Source of the DNA: an uncultured Christensenella sp.
GTDB lineage: Bacteria; Bacillota; Clostridia; Christensenellales; Pumilibacteraceae
NCBI GenBank assembly: GCA_910577435.1
Contig: CAJTLV010000002.1
Coordinates: forward strand, 62,001 to 126,000
DNA length: 64,000 bases
Direction of reading: 5' to 3'
Shown one piece after another: positions 9,106 through 17,926 of the stretch; positions within the stretch are counted from its first letter, which is position 1, and each line of letters begins with the position of its first letter. The position numbers and the translations under genes are program-made. Under the pieces are notes generated by a model. It had not been told where the DNA came from, did no database searches, and was given only the letters and a program-made list of their open reading frames with translations.

Positions 9106-9134
9106 ATTTTATCACCGTATACAAAGAATGTCAA
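9106..9134 (-). promoter_or_regulatory. Promoter of aspS
   Basis: TTGACA-N17-TAAAAT, a sigma-A consensus. A short leader containing a ribosome site follows. Confidence 0.85.
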
Positions 9135-9178
9135 GCCGATTGCCGGACTTGTCACATATTGCGCACGCTTATCGGCTC

Positions 9179-9208
9179 AAAAAAACCTCGCTCCCGCGAG
9201 GTTTTTTT
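9179..9208 (-). terminator. Terminator of ABC exporter operon
   Basis: CCTCGC / GCGAGG arms with A and T tracts on both flanks, directly after the stop of the downstream ABC gene. The hairpin is bidirectional. Confidence 0.88.
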
Positions 9209-9209
9209 A

Positions 9210-11018
9210 TCAAGCTGCCGCAAACTGCGAGTTGTACAGTCCGGCGTAAAAACCGTCTTTTGCTATCAACTCGTCGTGATTGCCCTGTTCGATTATATTT
9301 CCGTCTTTCATAACGAGTATGAGATCGGCGTTTTTTATCGTAGACAGACGGTGCGCTATTACGAAACTCGTTCTTCCTTCGGTGAGTTTATCCATAGCAG
9401 TTTGGATGAGTTCTTCGGTACGCGTATCGACATTGCTCGTCGCCTCGTCGAGTATAAGCAGGGGCGCGTTCTCCGCCATTGCACGGGCGATCGTGATCAG
9501 CTGTTTCTGACCGCCCGAAATATTGCTCTCGCTGTCCATAACGTAATCGAGTCCGCCCGGCAATGTGCGCACATAATGCGAAATGCCGGCTTCGCGACAG
9601 ATCTCTTCCAACCGCGCGTCGTCCACGCCCGATTTGGAGAACAGAATATTGTCGCGTATCGAGCCGTCGAACATCCACGTGTCCTGTAAGACCATACCGA
9701 AAATATCGTGTATCTCATCGCGCGGCATATCCTTTATCGACACGCCGTCGATAGTAATGTCGCCGTCGGTGAGTTCGTAGAACCGCATCAAAAGATTGAC
9801 CATAGTCGTCTTTCCTGCGCCCGTAGGTCCAACGATAGCGACTTTCATACCCGCCTCGACCTTCGCCGAAAAATCGGGAATGATTATTTTATCGGGCGAA
9901 TATCCGAACCGAACGTTCTTAAACTCTACCTCGCCGCGCACCTTACCGTTGCCGTTTTCGTCGAGTATTTTGCGAGTTTTGCCCGTCTCGTCGGACAGTT
10001 CGGGCTGTTCCAAAAATTCAAAGACGCGTCCCGCCGCTGCGGCAGCCATTTGCAGACTGTTCGCCGCCTGCGCGAGCTGACTCATAGGGTTTTGGAAGAG
10101 ATTGATATAAACGAGAAACGCCGTTATCGTGCCGAACGAAATTCCTACCGTGTCCGCGCTCAAAAGGATTCCGCCCACCACGCACACCGCCGCATAAGCG
10201 AAGTATGATACAAACGACATCGCGGGCATCATAAATCCGGCTATGGCGTTACCCTTGAACACCGCTTTTTGCAATTTTGTGTTTACCGACTCGAAATCCC
10301 GCGCCTTGCGCGCGCCCGCATTGAATGCCGCGATAACATTGTGACCGCCGTAATTCTCTTCGACTTTGCCGTTGAGTTCGGCGAGATAGCCCTGATTGCG
10401 CCTAAACTGCGGCATAGCGAGCCGCGTCAGCAACATTATCAGAACGAGCATAAACGGTATCATCAACAGCACGGTGAGCGCCATCTGCCAAGACGTTACG
10501 AACATAGCGATAAGCACCGCTATGAGCATACACGCCGAAGAAAACAGCATCGATATCGCCTGATCGATGTTCTGTCCCAAAGTATCCACGTCGTTGGTGA
10601 CTACGGACAGCGTGTCGCCGTAAACGCGAGTGTCGTAATAGTCGAGCGGCACTTTATTTATCTTCTCGGAAATAGCCGTGCGCAAGCGCTGAGAAAAACG
10701 CTGTGTGACAGTCGACATTATGAAGTTGGCGATATAGTTGCTCAGCGCGTTCGTGCCGTAAAATACGATGAGTACGACCGCTATCTTCGTTACGGTGTCC
10801 ATATTGACTGTGCGTGTTCCGGCGTTATTCGCTATCTCGTCGGTAAGTTTGGACAGCCACTGCGGCGCATACACGGACAGCACTGTGGAAATCAGTATGC
10901 ACACGAGCGCAATGCCTATTTTCCACTTATACGGTTTAAGCGCGGCGAGCATCTTTTTTACGTCGCCCTTTTTGCCCTTTTCGCCGTTCCCTATATTTTT
11001 CATATGCGGATTGCTCAT
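9210..11018 (-). CDS. ABC exporter half-transporter, canonical ATPase subunit
   Basis: 602 aa. An ABC_membrane domain (six helices, about residues 30-330) is fused to an ATPase domain (about 365-600). It has Walker A GPTGAGKTT, signature NISGGQKQ, Walker B LLILDEATS with the catalytic Glu, and the switch His in IAHRLST. Its ATG overlaps the stop of the preceding half-transporter by 4 nt, so the two form a heterodimeric type IV exporter like BmrCD or TM287/288. The substrate is unknown. Confidence 0.93.
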   Translation of the reverse strand: MSNPHMKNIGNGEKGKKGDVKKMLAALKPYKWKIGIALVCILISTVLSVYAPQWLSKLTDEIANNAGTRTVNMDTVTKIAVVLIVFYGTNALSNYIANFIMSTVTQRFSQRLRTAISEKINKVPLDYYDTRVYGDTLSVVTNDVDTLGQNIDQAISMLFSSACMLIAVLIAMFVTSWQMALTVLLMIPFMLVLIMLLTRLAMPQFRRNQGYLAELNGKVEENYGGHNVIAAFNAGARKARDFESVNTKLQKAVFKGNAIAGFMMPAMSFVSYFAYAAVCVVGGILLSADTVGISFGTITAFLVYINLFQNPMSQLAQAANSLQMAAAAAGRVFEFLEQPELSDETGKTRKILDENGNGKVRGEVEFKNVRFGYSPDKIIIPDFSAKVEAGMKVAIVGPTGAGKTTMVNLLMRFYELTDGDITIDGVSIKDMPRDEIHDIFGMVLQDTWMFDGSIRDNILFSKSGVDDARLEEICREAGISHYVRTLPGGLDYVMDSESNISGGQKQLITIARAMAENAPLLILDEATSNVDTRTEELIQTAMDKLTEGRTSFVIAHRLSTIKNADLILVMKDGNIIEQGNHDELIAKDGFYAGLYNSQFAAA

Positions 11019-12937
11019 TCCGCCACCTCCTTTAAGCCGAGTTCGGATGCGGATAACTGCGACAAAGCTATCTCGCGGTACACCGAACAGCTGTTAAGAA
11101 GCTCACTGTGAGTTCCCATCCCGACCGCTTCGCCGCTGTCGAGAACGATGATCTTGTCTGCGTCTATGATCGTGCCGATACGCTGTGCGACGATGAGCTT
11201 TGTAGCTCCTTCCGCCGCCTCTTTCAGATTTTCGCGCACCTTTTTATCCGTTTTGTAGTCGAGCGCCGAAAAACTATCGTCGAATATGAATATTTCGGGC
11301 TTTACCGCGACGGCTCTGGCAATGGCGAGCCGCTGTTTCTGTCCGCCCGACACGTTCTTGCCGCCCTGCGAAATGTTAGAGTCGTATTCGAGTTCCATAC
11401 CGCGAATAAACTCGTCGGCTTCCGCGACCTTTGCGGCGGCGACTACTTCGTCGTCGGGCAGATCGGGATTGCCGAACGCTATATTCTCCTTGACCGTGCC
11501 TGTAAACAGCACGCCCTTTTGCGGAACATATCCTATCTTACTGCGCAGAGTACTCTGTTTCAGCTCGCGAACGTCCACACCGTCCACCTTGACTACGCCC
11601 TCCGTCGCGTCGTAAAAGCGCGGCACGAGATTTATAAGCGTCGACTTGCCGCTGCCCGTAGAACCTATGAAAGCTACCGTCTCGCCCCTGTTCGCCTTGA
11701 AACTTATGTTCTTTACGACAGGCGCATCCGAATTCTCGTAAGAGAACGAAACGTTCTCGAACTCGACCGTGCCCGTTTCGACAGTCTCGCTCTCCGTTTC
11801 CGGATCGTGGATCGTAGGCTCGGTGTCCAGAACCTCGTTTATGCGCTTAGCCGATACGACCGCGCGCGGCATAAGCACGAACATCATCATAAGCATCATA
11901 AACGCCATAATGATTTGCGACGCCAGCGACATAAACGCGGTGACCGTCGGATAGTCGGTTATGCCGTGATTGATAAGCGACGCGCCCAACCAATATATGG
12001 CTAGCGAAATACCGTTCATAATTATCATCATTATAGGCGACATAAGCGCCATAAGCCGGCTTGTGAACAGCTGCACGCCCGTTATATCTTTATTCGCTTT
12101 GTCGAACTTCGCTTCCTGATACTTTTCGGCGTTATACGCGCGCACGACGCGGATACCCGTAAGGTTTTCGCGCGACACGCCGTTTATTCTGTCGATGAGC
12201 TTTTGCGTGATCTTGAACTTTGGCAAGGCGAATACCATAAGCATCGTAAGGAACAGCACCAAAAGCACTACCGCGACCGCTGTCGCAACCGTAAGTTGCC
12301 AGCTCGCCGCTTGAATTTTGCATATCGCCCACACCGCAGTAATGGGCGCGGCAAATGCCATTCTCAGCATAAGTACGTTAGCCATCTGCACTTGCTGAAC
12401 GTCGTTGGTCGTGCGCGTTATGAGCGACGGCGTGGAAAACCTGTCGCGTTCGGCTATGGACAATCCGTCGACCTTATTGTATATTTCGGTACGGAGCCGC
12501 TTGGAAAGTTGCGACCCGACGTGCGACGCGATAAGCCCGACAAGCGCCTGCGCCAACGCGCTTCCCGCCGCGACCGCAAGCATAAGTCCGCCGTAATACC
12601 AAATATCGCCCGTCGTCGCATTCGCTATATCGATAAGCGTGTCGATAAGCGACGACATATCCGCACCCTGCATTATTTGCGAGAGGAACGCCTGTTCGAG
12701 CGCTTCGACAGTCACGTTTTCCCAGCCGCCGAGCGACGCCACCAAATTCGCTATCGCGCCCGCCTCGTCGAGCATTTCGGGATGATTGTGATAATTAACA
12801 TACGTAATCGACCTTATGATATTCTGAATTTGATCGACGAGCGTCATCGTGCAGTAAACCTGCACGACGGTAAGTCCTACCAAGACGGTAAGCAAGATCC
12901 AATCTATCGGTCTCAATCTCTTATACAGCTTAAACAT
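11015..12937 (-). CDS. ABC exporter half-transporter, degenerate-site subunit
   Basis: 640 aa. Membrane domain (about residues 15-335) plus ATPase domain (about 395-635). Walker A is GSTGSGKST and the signature is NVSGGQKQR. Walker B reads IFIFDDSFS, with Asp in place of the catalytic Glu, and the switch residue is Gln (VAQRIGT) instead of His. These substitutions mark the non-catalytic site of heterodimeric exporters. A long loop between helices 1 and 2 (about residues 40-120) is characteristic of this subunit class. A GGAG lies very close to the ATG at 12937, so the exact start is less certain. Confidence 0.9.
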   Translation of the reverse strand: MFKLYKRLRPIDWILLTVLVGLTVVQVYCTMTLVDQIQNIIRSITYVNYHNHPEMLDEAGAIANLVASLGGWENVTVEALEQAFLSQIMQGADMSSLIDTLIDIANATTGDIWYYGGLMLAVAAGSALAQALVGLIASHVGSQLSKRLRTEIYNKVDGLSIAERDRFSTPSLITRTTNDVQQVQMANVLMLRMAFAAPITAVWAICKIQAASWQLTVATAVAVVLLVLFLTMLMVFALPKFKITQKLIDRINGVSRENLTGIRVVRAYNAEKYQEAKFDKANKDITGVQLFTSRLMALMSPIMMIIMNGISLAIYWLGASLINHGITDYPTVTAFMSLASQIIMAFMMLMMMFVLMPRAVVSAKRINEVLDTEPTIHDPETESETVETGTVEFENVSFSYENSDAPVVKNISFKANRGETVAFIGSTGSGKSTLINLVPRFYDATEGVVKVDGVDVRELKQSTLRSKIGYVPQKGVLFTGTVKENIAFGNPDLPDDEVVAAAKVAEADEFIRGMELEYDSNISQGGKNVSGGQKQRLAIARAVAVKPEIFIFDDSFSALDYKTDKKVRENLKEAAEGATKLIVAQRIGTIIDADKIIVLDSGEAVGMGTHSELLNSCSVYREIALSQLSASELGLKEVAE

Positions 12938-12979
12938 ACTCCGTATTTGCTACGCCTCCCATAATTATATATTCCGTCT

Positions 12980-13008
12980 ATTTTACAGATTATATATTTC
13001 GATGTCAA
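12980..13008 (-). promoter_or_regulatory. Promoter of ABC exporter operon
   Basis: TTGACA-N17-TAAAAT on the minus strand, about 43 nt before the first ABC gene. Bases 13009-13155 show no other feature. Confidence 0.8.
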
Positions 13009-13155
13009 CCGATTTTAACCGCACGCGACGCTATTCTAATAATGATTTAATCTTACAAACATATTATGTGTCGAATATGCAAACCCGAATCTCGTTAATG
13101 TGTTATTCGCCCGAAATTTTCGTATATACAACACATACCGTTGCTCGTTGCACGG

Positions 13156-13190
13156 CAAAAAACACCCGATAATTCCGTTCCCCGAATTAT
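13156..13190 (-). terminator. Possible terminator of nadE
   Basis: A weak hairpin, ATAATTC / GAATTAT, starts next to the nadE stop. A short spacer and six T on the minus strand follow. Confidence 0.4.
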
Positions 13191-15020
13191 TTATAAGTCC
13201 GACGGCAGTCTGAAATCGGAGCGCGGCGAGAAAGACACCGAGCCGATTTTAACACCGTCGGGCAAACACGAACGCTTGAACTGCGCCGCGAAGAACCGCT
13301 TAAAGAACACGTCGAGCGCCTTGTCGATCTCGGCGCGCGGCACATCGGAAAAAGCGCGTTTAATCAGAAACTCTATCTTTTCGCGGGTAAAGCCGTAGCG
13401 AACGTAATAATACATAATGAAATCGAGAAGATCGTACTTGCCCAGTATGTCCTCCGTCTTTTGCGCTATCGCGCCGTTTTCGGGCGGAAGCAGTTCGGGC
13501 GATATATCGGTGTCGAGAATGTCCGAAAGCGCGTCTTTCGCCTTGCCGCCCAGTCGTTCGGCTTCATATTCGACGAGGTATTTCACAAGCGTTTTGGGCA
13601 CGCCCGCATTCACTCCGTATGACGACATATGATCGCCGTTGTATGTCGCCCAGCCGAGCGCAAGCTCGCTCAGATCGCCGGTGCCGACGACAAGACCGCC
13701 CGTCTTGTTTGCGAGATCGAACAGCGTAAGCGTGCGCACTCGCGCCTGCGCGTTTTCATACGTAACGTCCGTCGTGTCGTGCTTGATGTCGCGCAAGTGA
13801 CTGTCCGTCGTGCGTTTTATATCGATTGCGGTCAGTTTGAGTCCGAGCGCGTCGCATAGGTTTTGCGCATTGCCGCGCGTCTTGTCAGTCGTGCCAAACG
13901 CAGGCATAGTGACGGGAAGTATATTCTTTTTGTCTGCGGCGCGGTTGCATACCAAAAGCGCGAGCGCCGAGTCCAGACCGCCCGAAACTCCTATGACAGC
14001 CGTCTTTGCCCGTGCCGATCTCATTCTCGACGCGAGTGCGCGCGATTGCATCGTAAGTATCAGTTCGGCGCGTTTTTCGGTCTCGTCGCCGCTCGGAACG
14101 AACGGGAACTTTTCTATTTTTCTGTCGAGTTCGGCGTTGCTTTCGCCTATCTTGAAATTAACTCTTACGTATCTGCGCGACGCGGGTTTAAGTCCGACGC
14201 GGCGACGCTCTGCGTCAAGCCGACCGAGATCGATGTCGGTTACGGCGCACCCGTTCCCGAACGGCATACTCTCGGCAAGCACCGCGCCGTTTTCGGCTAT
14301 TATGTTATGCCCCGAAAACACTACGTCGGTCGTAGACTCGCCTTCGCCCGCATCGGCATAGATGTATGCCGAATGCAGTCTGCCCGACGCGCCGCAAACA
14401 AGCAGTCTGCGGTAATCGGCTTTTCCAATCACCTCGTCGGACGCGGAAAGATTGGCTATCACCGTCGCGCCCGCGCGCGCAAGCTCGACGGACGGCGAAA
14501 CGTCCGCCCACATATCCTCGCATATCTCGCACCCGACAGTCAAAAGATCATCGTTCGCACATTCGAAAAGCACATTGCCCATCGGCGCGCCGCCCAATTC
14601 GTCGACGTATTCCACCCCGTCGAAAGCGGGCGTGAAATACCGCTTTTCATAAAACTCGCAGTAATCGGGCAGTTCGGTCTTGGGAACAAGTCCGAGCACC
14701 GCGCCGTCGCCTATACCGACCGCGCAGTTGTACAGCCGTCCGCGAAAAGCTATGGGCGCGCCCACTACAGTCAGCATACCGCGCGGAAGCTCTTCGGCGA
14801 GCGCGTTCAGTGCGACGACCGTGTCGTCGAGCAGTTTACGCGTAAAGAAAAGATCGGCGGCGGTATATCCCGTAACGCACAGTTCGGGAAACACGGCGAC
14901 TTCGACGCCGCGAGTATGCAGTTGCTCGGCGAGTTTTTTTATCGCGCGCGCATTGCCGCACACGTCTCCTACCTTTATGGTCGGCGTCGCCGCCGCAACC
15001 TTGACGAAATCGAATTTCAT
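13191..15020 (-). CDS. nadE: Glutamine-dependent NAD+ synthase
   Basis: 609 aa. The N-terminal nitrilase-like glutaminase domain (about residues 1-270) shows the Glu of VFPELCVTGY, the Lys of VPKTELPDY and the Cys of VGCEICEDMW as its triad. The C-terminal synthetase domain has the PP-loop VIGVSGGLDSALA. It makes NAD+ from deamido-NAD+ using glutamine nitrogen, the last step of NAD synthesis. It lies 91 nt after dnaX with no clear terminator, so it may share the dnaX transcript; an AGG element precedes the ATG. Confidence 0.93.
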   Translation of the reverse strand: MKFDFVKVAAATPTIKVGDVCGNARAIKKLAEQLHTRGVEVAVFPELCVTGYTAADLFFTRKLLDDTVVALNALAEELPRGMLTVVGAPIAFRGRLYNCAVGIGDGAVLGLVPKTELPDYCEFYEKRYFTPAFDGVEYVDELGGAPMGNVLFECANDDLLTVGCEICEDMWADVSPSVELARAGATVIANLSASDEVIGKADYRRLLVCGASGRLHSAYIYADAGEGESTTDVVFSGHNIIAENGAVLAESMPFGNGCAVTDIDLGRLDAERRRVGLKPASRRYVRVNFKIGESNAELDRKIEKFPFVPSGDETEKRAELILTMQSRALASRMRSARAKTAVIGVSGGLDSALALLVCNRAADKKNILPVTMPAFGTTDKTRGNAQNLCDALGLKLTAIDIKRTTDSHLRDIKHDTTDVTYENAQARVRTLTLFDLANKTGGLVVGTGDLSELALGWATYNGDHMSSYGVNAGVPKTLVKYLVEYEAERLGGKAKDALSDILDTDISPELLPPENGAIAQKTEDILGKYDLLDFIMYYYVRYGFTREKIEFLIKRAFSDVPRAEIDKALDVFFKRFFAAQFKRSCLPDGVKIGSVSFSPRSDFRLPSDL

Positions 15021-15111
15021 ATATACCTCGCGAATGCGCTATGGATAAAGCGTAATAGCAAATGCGGATAAACCGCACGTAATAAGAATGCGCTTTACGC
15101 GCGCAATTCGG

Positions 15112-16914
15112 TTAAGAATTAATTATCAAGTCTTTGCCGAACAGCTCGCGCGCCGCCTCATAATCGTCGGCGAGAAGATCCTCTACCGTCTTATCGACGC
15201 GAGCGGGTTTCTTTATACCCAGCGAAGCGACGGCCGCAGTCAGTTCTTTTATTACAGTATCGTCGCTCATCGGCAGGAAATGCTCGTCGGGCGTTACGAA
15301 CGACACAACGTCCGACCGCTCCTTTACGGCTACGCCGCGCGACAACAACTCGCGCGCCCTCGCCGCCTCGCGCGTACCCTTTTTGCGAAGATAGGTAGCT
15401 ATTCCGCCGAGAAGCGCAAGTCCCGTAACGTTTTGCGCCGAGAGATGTCTGAACTCGCCCTCGTCCGCGCACTTAACGTCCGACTGCGTGCGAGCGCGGT
15501 TGCCGGCGTCCGTTTTCGGATCGACAGTTCCCGTGCTTTGCGGCACGCGCGTCTGCGGCTTTTCGACGCGAGCGCTTTGTCGCGCGGGAGTCTGCGCGGA
15601 CGCGTTCGCATCGAGCGGCGCGGGCGGTTCTTCGGGCGGCGCGGGTGGTTCTTCGGGCGGCGGCGGCTCGTCATAAGCCGTCTGCCTACGCTGTGCGTTC
15701 TGCCGCGCAACGGGCGGCGTTTGCGGCTCGGTCGCCGCTATATTTTTTTTTTGATCCGCAGTCGGAACTACGGACAGTCGGCGCTCTAACGCCGCAACTC
15801 GTTTTCTGATGTCGTCGTCGGCGTCCGCGCCGCAGATCAGCTTGACGAGCGCCGTTTCCAGATACACTCTGGGATTGACCGAATATTTAAGTCCGCTCGC
15901 CGCCGCCGCGAAATTTTCGAGTATGCGCGAAACGTCGCGGAGCGTGTAGTCTCCTGCGGATCTGGCTATGCGTTCTGCGGACGCTGTATCGACGTTCAAA
16001 AGTCCCGAAGCAACCGCTTTCTCGCGTCCGACCGATTTAACTACAAGCACATTGCGCGCGTATTCGGTCAGTCCGTCGCACACCGCCGCCATCGATTTTC
16101 CGTGCGAAGCGAACTCGCCTACGGCGGCGAGCGCGCCCGCAACGTCGCGCGCGGCGGCGCAATCGAACAGCGCGCCGATCGTCTCGCTCTCACCCGCGCC
16201 CGTAAGCGCAAGCACGGTATCGAGCGTAATAACGTCTGCGGCGGACGCTATCGTATCGGCGACGGACAGCGCGTCGCGTACACTTCCCTCGCCCTGACGC
16301 GCGATTTCCGCTACGGCGTCTTCGGTGTATTTTATGCCCTCCGCGTCGTACACCCGCGCTATGTGCTTAGCGAGAACGTCCGTCGGTACAAGTCTGAAAT
16401 CAAAACGAATGCACCGCGACAGAATGGTCTGCGGCAGTTTTTGCGGCTCCGTCGTCGCAAGAATGAATATCACGTGGTCGGGCGGTTCTTCGAGCGTTTT
16501 CAACAGCGCGTTGAACGCTCCGCCCGTAAGCATATGCACCTCGTCGATGATGTACACCTTATATCGACAGGACACGGGCAGATACTTGACCTTTTCGCGA
16601 ATGTCGCGCGCATCGTCCACGCCGTTGTTGGACGCCGCGTCCAGCTCGATTATATCCACGCTATCGCCCGACGCGAGCGCCTTGCACGCATCGCACTCGC
16701 CGCAAGGATTGCCGTCTTTGGGATGCAAACAGTTGACCGCGCGTGCGAATATCCGCGCGCACGAAGTCTTGCCTATGCCGCGACTGCCCGTAAACAGGTA
16801 CGCGTGACCGATGCGCCCCATCTTGATCTGATTGATGAGCGTCGTAACGATCGGTTCTTGACCTATCATTTCGTCGAACGTCTGCGACCTGTATTTTCTG
16901 TAAAGTGTAGCCAT
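15112..16914 (-). CDS. dnaX: DNA polymerase III gamma/tau subunit
   Basis: 600 aa. Clamp-loader AAA+ domains I-III cover about residues 1-365. The Walker A is GSRGIGKTSCA, the zinc-binding module is CLHPKDGNPCGECDAC, the DExx box is IIDEVHML and the sensor 1 region follows in LATTEP. A Pro/Glu-rich linker (about 395-450, repeats of PPAPPEEPP) leads to a tau-specific C-terminal domain. Codons 388-391 contain ten consecutive A residues, where slippage in either direction reaches an early stop (see separate entry). The -10 box ends exactly 6 nt before the ATG, with no ribosome site. Confidence 0.95.
   Translation of the reverse strand: MATLYRKYRSQTFDEMIGQEPIVTTLINQIKMGRIGHAYLFTGSRGIGKTSCARIFARAVNCLHPKDGNPCGECDACKALASGDSVDIIELDAASNNGVDDARDIREKVKYLPVSCRYKVYIIDEVHMLTGGAFNALLKTLEEPPDHVIFILATTEPQKLPQTILSRCIRFDFRLVPTDVLAKHIARVYDAEGIKYTEDAVAEIARQGEGSVRDALSVADTIASAADVITLDTVLALTGAGESETIGALFDCAAARDVAGALAAVGEFASHGKSMAAVCDGLTEYARNVLVVKSVGREKAVASGLLNVDTASAERIARSAGDYTLRDVSRILENFAAAASGLKYSVNPRVYLETALVKLICGADADDDIRKRVAALERRLSVVPTADQKKNIAATEPQTPPVARQNAQRRQTAYDEPPPPEEPPAPPEEPPAPLDANASAQTPARQSARVEKPQTRVPQSTGTVDPKTDAGNRARTQSDVKCADEGEFRHLSAQNVTGLALLGGIATYLRKKGTREAARARELLSRGVAVKERSDVVSFVTPDEHFLPMSDDTVIKELTAAVASLGIKKPARVDKTVEDLLADDYEAARELFGKDLIINS
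15743..15752 (-). other. A10 slippery run inside dnaX
   Basis: On the mRNA strand ten A residues span codons 388-391 (Gln-Lys-Lys-Asn), just after clamp-loader domain III. Loss of one A gives Lys-Lys-Ile then UAG at once. Gain of one A gives UAG about 20 codons later. A GCGGC / GCCGC stem begins 4 nt downstream of the run. This is the place where a short gamma form would be produced if slippage occurs. Confidence 0.6.
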
Positions 16915-16920
16915 AATTCA

Positions 16921-16949
16921 ATTATAATACGCCGTCGCCGAAAAGTCAA
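16921..16949 (-). promoter_or_regulatory. Promoter of dnaX (leaderless)
   Basis: TTGACT-N17-TATAAT, with only 6 nt between the -10 box and the dnaX ATG. The predicted +1 is therefore the A of ATG. Confidence 0.8.
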
Positions 16950-16989
16950 TACAACTGCACACTTATAATCATTAAATCCCGCCGCCGGT

Positions 16990-17067
16990 CAAAAACATCT
17001 TCACTCTTCACTCTTCATTATTCACTATTATCTCTTCACTCCCATTTGCCCATACGGGGCGAATGGG
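16990..17067. repeat. GTGAAGAG-type repeat with hairpin, copy 1
   Basis: A run of imperfect ATTCACT/CTTCACT units (17000-17040) is followed by an imperfect hairpin with CCCATT / AATGGG outer arms. It sits directly beyond the stop of a minus-strand gene. A second, shorter copy with the same layout lies at 33228-33290. Confidence 0.5.
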
Positions 17068-17080
17068 TAATACCGCATCC

Positions 17081-17920
17081 CTAATCGATTTTAAGCAGCG
17101 GCACGCCCGCACGGTCGAACGCGTCGGCGACGAAAGGCGGTATCTCCCACGCGAAGTTACGCGTCGGCTCGACCTTTTCGTACCGCACGAGTTTTATCTT
17201 GCTCTCGCCCGTACTTCGATCTATCTCATCCGTTCTGCGCGGAACGTCGCTAACTATGCGCACGATCTCGCCGTCCTCCAAGAACACGGTATGTCCGCCG
17301 CCCGATCTTCCGCGCACGAAATAGAATTCGCCGTCCTCGTCGTATTCGACGCTCTCTCTGTCTGCGGCGATCACGGCGAACAACCCCGTGCCCTCGCCGT
17401 CATAGAACTCGCGGTATTCTTCCGCGTCGACTGCGAAAAAAGCATCGCCGTCTATGCAGTACGCGCGGTCTGCGGCAAGCACTGCGGCGCAGTCGTCCAT
17501 CGCGCTCATACATATAAATCCGCCGTCCGTCCGCGCAAAATAGCAGTAGTATACCGCTTTCATTTTTACGGTTTGCGCAATCATCGTTCCTATCGCCGCG
17601 ATCACGGCAACGACCATTACCGTGCCGATAACGATAGTGCCGACATTGCTTCCTATTATGTACATAAAAACGCCGCCGACCAAAATGACCGCGGTGAGTA
17701 CCATTACTATAAGCCCTATCCGCGAAGTATAGTCCGGCTTGACGCGGAAGCGCACGCGGTCTATCCGTTCCGCCGCCGCTTTGAGTTCGGCGTATCTGTC
17801 GCGCGTAGCCGTAGCGGTATCGGGCGGTGCGGGCAGTTCGGTTTGTCCGCCGGCATCTTCGTTCTGCGGCTCGTCGGCAGGCAAAATTTCATAATACAGT
17901 TCTTTGGGTTTACGTGCCAT
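17081..17920 (-). CDS. Membrane protein of unknown function
   Basis: 279 aa, family not recognised. An acidic Pro-rich N-terminus (about residues 1-45) and a basic stretch are followed by two adjacent membrane helices (about 67-115). The rest is a roughly 160-aa soluble domain rich in Asp, Glu and aromatic residues with a beta-rich pattern. It starts 6 nt after the ArsP_2 permease gene and is the third gene of the DUF815-permease-membrane protein operon. A helper role for the transporter is possible but unproven. Confidence 0.7.
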   Translation of the reverse strand: MARKPKELYYEILPADEPQNEDAGGQTELPAPPDTATATRDRYAELKAAAERIDRVRFRVKPDYTSRIGLIVMVLTAVILVGGVFMYIIGSNVGTIVIGTVMVVAVIAAIGTMIAQTVKMKAVYYCYFARTDGGFICMSAMDDCAAVLAADRAYCIDGDAFFAVDAEEYREFYDGEGTGLFAVIAADRESVEYDEDGEFYFVRGRSGGGHTVFLEDGEIVRIVSDVPRRTDEIDRSTGESKIKLVRYEKVEPTRNFAWEIPPFVADAFDRAGVPLLKID

Positions 17921-17926
17921 ATCAGT

